A stretch of 64,000 bases of DNA, from positions 6,014,001-6,078,000 of the forward strand of contig NC_079881.1 in the NCBI RefSeq assembly GCF_029227915.1. Reading direction: 5' to 3'. The notes under the pieces were generated by a model, which was not told where the DNA came from, did no database searches, and worked only from the letters and a program-made list of their open reading frames with translations. The stretch comes from Hydractinia symbiolongicarpus (lineage: Eukaryota; Cnidaria; Hydrozoa; Anthoathecata; Hydractiniidae). The position numbers and the translations under genes are program-made. Position 1 is the stretch's first letter. Each line of letters begins with the position of its first letter. Below are positions 60,394 through 64,000 of this stretch, piece by piece.

Positions 60394-63300
60394 TCAATTG
60401 TGACCATCTATGTACATCTGCCAGTTATTAATTTCGGTATCATCAATATCACCATAAGGTAAACCAGAAATTTGAACTACTTCCTTTTGAATGTCACACT
60501 CAGAAAGAAAGTCTTGCAATTCCGTATAAAAAGCATTAAGGCTGAAATGTAGAATGATCTTATGAAAGTCATGAATTACACTCTTAAGAATTGGTTTAAT
60601 CTTCAAGAAGACGTTTTTATCTTGAACAACGACAAATATATTTTCAGGATTAGGTAGTAGCTCCTGTCCATCCGTGCTTTTCGTAAGATGGAGAGAAATA
60701 TGATTCTGGAGTTTCTTTGGACTTAGGTGAGATTGTAAACACATTTCAAAATGTGACAGGGACAAGGGACGCACAGGATTAGGTACTCCTCTGATCTCCA
60801 AAAGACCTGTGCTGATATTCCAATTTTCCAAAGCGGATTTTATTTTTCCGTAAAATGGATGTAAAGATATATCCAGTACAATAGCATCAAACAGATATAT
60901 GCTATTTTCCAAGAATGTACGGAGTAGTTGAAACTTTTCATCATCAGGAAGCCCAATTCTAAATATTTGCTCTTTAGGTTTTTCTTCGTATACTTCGTGT
61001 ATTGCATTAGCGAAAGAAGAGGCTTTCTCTAACTGCATTATGTGATCACATGGAATTGGTGAATAAAGAAAGTGTCCATCCACGTTAATTTGCAGTTTAT
61101 TGACATCAATTGGTACCATAGCTGTTGTTATATGTTGCATATCGAAAATTTTTATATTGTTTTTGTCAATGCCACTTGCTAGTATCATTGCCCTTATGGG
61201 AGCATATATGGCTGATAATGAAGCATACAAGTCAATTTCATCAACTATATGAAACAAGGTCATCAACATTTCTTCGTGTCTTGCAGCACTCTCTTCGGTT
61301 GGAATGGTGATAGTCAATCCATGTCTATCTTCCGTTTCTCTGGCATTAATACTCATCACGTCGTCTTTAAATATCCAAAGAGACTTGCGCTTAACTGTAA
61401 TGTTGTTGAAAAATTTACACAACAAATCGAAAAATATGACAGGAAACTTTTTGTCTTCAATATTTTGTATAATTATGTTCTGTATGTGACTGATTTGAAC
61501 AACTTCAATGAAATGCAATGCATTTCGAATATCAACATGATGCATTAGATTTTGCATGGACACTCGCTTCAACGATAATGAATTCGTAAACTTTCTTGAG
61601 AATTCACCTTGGTACTCGTAAAATGTCGATAAGCTGTTTAAGCAAGAACTATCGAGGACCACAACATCGTCTTTTAAGTTGGACATGATTTCTTTCTCAA
61701 TGTGAGAAATGAGAGATTCGCGTCTTTGGGAAGCATATGCTCGATAGTATGCTCCTTTTTTTTTGGAGTATTCTACCATAGTGTCCACAAAAGTTTTCAC
61801 AATGCTTTGCGTAGGAGCCTTTTCAATACCGTGTAATCCTGCAATCATAGGCACGCAGCTGGAGAAGCAGGGTCTTTCAATATCAGATTTGAAGAGAGTA
61901 CCAGGAAATAGATATAAGTCTAAGCTCGTTAAATACTCTTGCAACACTAAATGCCTAAATTGATAGATGGACTTCCCTGCGCTGTAAGGGTTTTTACAAA
62001 TGAATCCAGTTTCTTCTAAATCTATTTTGGGTTTTAAAGATTTCAGATCATCTTCAGTGAAAACAACCTTTTTGGCTTGTAAGGTCACTTTTGAAAGGTT
62101 TGATAAAACCAGGATAACTTCTTTGATTTCTTCTTTACTTATAAGTTCTTCTAACCCTAAAGAACCTAGCACATTGCCAAGTTTTTTAAAATGTCTACAA
62201 AGAAACAAAAGGCACGCAAATGTGCATAACTGTGTTGTTGTTTGTGGTGACTCAAAATTAATATCTTCTTTGAATATCTCGCATATAACCCAGGTATATA
62301 TGGGTATTGTGGACATTACAGCTAAATTCTCAGACTCGTTGATTTTTGTTTTCACTGCGTTGATAAGTTTATCATCCCCATTGAAGTACCTATGAATATA
62401 TAGATTGACACTTTCGGAGTTAAACCCACATATTTCAACTAATTTCATTGAAAATCTATCTGCAAATGTCTTTCGCAGTATTGCGCATGCTTCTGGTCGA
62501 CCTGCAACAAGAGTCTTGTGACCAGGTAAAATCGAGGAATCAACATTCAACAAATTATAGACAGCCGTTAGCATCTTGGAAGGGTTTTCCGTCTGCTTTT
62601 GAAACAAATGAATGTCTTTCAATTCATCAATACCATCAATTAGAATTAAAACCTTGCCAGAAATCTCGTTCAAGTCTTGAATTTTCATCGTTTCAAATAT
62701 TGTTGGATAGCATTTCTCGAGTAATTCTTCCGCGTTGTTGATATTGTCAATTGTATTCAAGTCTCGACAAGTAAATTTGAACAGGAAATCCACTTTACCA
62801 TTTAGCAGTTCCTTTTTAGCCCATTTTAAAACAAAAGTATCCGTCATAGTCGTTTTTCCAATTCCAGCCACACCTCTTGTGATGACAAATTTATCTGAAA
62901 CTGCAAACAGGTCCTTTAACTTGACATTGGCTTTGAATAAATAAGCCGTTTTTAAATGATACTTTCGATCTGACTGTTTCCACTCTTCGTCGATCTCGGA
63001 AGCATCAATGATAGCTAAATCCACGTATGCATCCTCACGAGGTCTTTCTTCGTGTGATATTCTTCCAGTTGTTAATTCAACTTGCGCTATCAACAACTTC
63101 ATAAGTCGGGTTACGTACAAACTCTTTAATTTGATAGATGCATTTTTTATTCCTAAATGAAAAATTTATGGATTTAATCAAAGTTTGCCACCTGCAATGT
63201 GCCGTCGGTATATCTTTACTCCATAGAACTCGTATTAAGACAGGATTAATTACTACGAAATGTGATAGGTAGTTAAGACTATAAAAAATCTCTCCTCCAA

Positions 63301-63869
63301 TGCAAACCGATATATCTTGTCTGTTCAATCCTGTGAGAGAAAGTTCTATTCATCGAACCCCTCTGCTCTGAAATTCATTCCCTTTATCTATTTTCCAGAC
63401 TCTTAACTTTTTACATTTTCTGCAAATCCTTATCTCTCTAAGTAGTTATCTTTTCCATTTCTTTTTTAACACCCACCACCTTTGCAGTTGATGGTTACCT
63501 GCAACTCTACTTGTCTGCTTGTAGCGTGTATCAGTTGCTTGTAAGATGAGTTTGATTTGGATATAAAGAAAAAATGATAGCATTAGATTTCGTACTCACC
63601 TAAGGTTATCATGGTGCCTTGTTTTATGATATCCACGATGTCGATACGATTAATGGCAATTAAATGGAGCTTTAACTGTCCCCATATGCAAGTCTTCTGA
63701 CTATCAAAAACTTTATGCATTTTTTCAGCCGGAGAAATTTCAGATGCATCAATATCGCAAACAGTTTCCTGCCTAATTCCCATATTTCTTGCTAGATGTT
63801 TCCAAGATTCTCCAATATTTTCCGAAACAATGTCGATTACTTCAGGAAGTACTTTTTCGTATCCTAAAT
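60394..63869 (-). CDS. NLR-type receptor: Death-NACHT-C-terminal repeats (5' end outside window)
   Basis: Two exons are present, 63869-63600 and 63152-60394, joined in phase (donor GTGAGT, acceptor TTTTCATTTAG), giving about 1,008 residues to the stop. The first exon enters in phase 2, so at least one more exon lies beyond the right edge. It encodes a Death domain (DIVSENIGESWKHLARNMGI... to DIVDIIKQ). The second exon holds a NACHT ATPase with Walker A GVAGIGKTT, Walker B LILIDGIDEL and the GRPEA sensor, then winged-helix and helical parts. The final ~315 residues contain three diverged repeats instead of LRRs. By family knowledge it would be a cytosolic sensor that oligomerises with ATP and recruits Death-domain partners; its ligand cannot be told. 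No internal stop or frameshift is seen. Confidence 0.9.
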
Positions 63870-64000
63870 CTAATTAATTAAATAAAATGTGTGAAGATTT
63901 ACAGGTGAGCATCGCAACTATGCACATTTAGATTACATTTTTGAATTTCTAAATTTCAGATTTAATGGAACTCAAGTGCAGAAGTGTTAATCCTTTACTT

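Noticed and set aside
61763-62741. Plus-strand frames of 66-131 codons over the NLR exon
   Set aside because: These are reverse-strand shadows of the conserved NACHT coding sequence.

Overview
This is a window of an animal nuclear genome, most likely a cnidarian and perhaps a hydrozoan. It is strongly AT-rich, its genes have many short exons with GT..AG introns, and dispersed repeats are dense. It holds a Death-NACHT receptor of the kind expanded in cnidarians, and a mobile element with a CRLC/CRTC zinc-binding protein of a type common in cnidarian genomes. The assignment comes from remembered protein families and was not tested by a search.

Layout. Positions 1-6454 hold no gene I can support, only tandem arrays, an 88-bp MITE (2715-2802) and related fragments. 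Positions 6455-10385 form one mobile element with ~80-bp inverted termini and a perfect 10-bp flanking duplication. It carries two convergent genes: a zinc-binding protein joined to a DUF6589-like C-terminal region (+), and a RecQ-family helicase (-). Both show frame damage. Positions 14214-15908 are an uninterrupted ankyrin-repeat gene (+). Positions 17070-36295 hold a complete 24-exon DNA ligase I gene (-), reconstructed exon by exon with every phase matching (869 codons plus stop). Positions 43424-53036 hold a complete nine-exon betaine-homocysteine S-methyltransferase gene (-), with a second possible first exon at 51573-51587. Positions 56837-59100 are repeat-rich: a 15-copy minisatellite, a GAGCCAC-like array, one orphan exon-like segment and a head-to-tail array of Helitron-like elements. 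Positions 60394-63869 are the 3' two exons of an NLR gene (-) encoding Death, NACHT and a C-terminal region with three diverged repeats in place of LRRs. Its 5' end lies beyond the window.

The host genes have no obvious joint pathway: DNA replication and repair (LIG1), methionine cycle (BHMT), a scaffold-like ankyrin protein and an innate immune receptor. The most unusual item is the helicase-carrying element at 6455-10385. A shorter MITE at 2715-2802 shares its terminal motif and has a 9-bp duplication, so the two probably belong to one transposition system. Several repeat families recur: Helitron-like elements (13429, 18281, 29471, 42939, 58572), tRNA-derived SINEs (52239, 59326), a mariner-like MITE (33889) and others.
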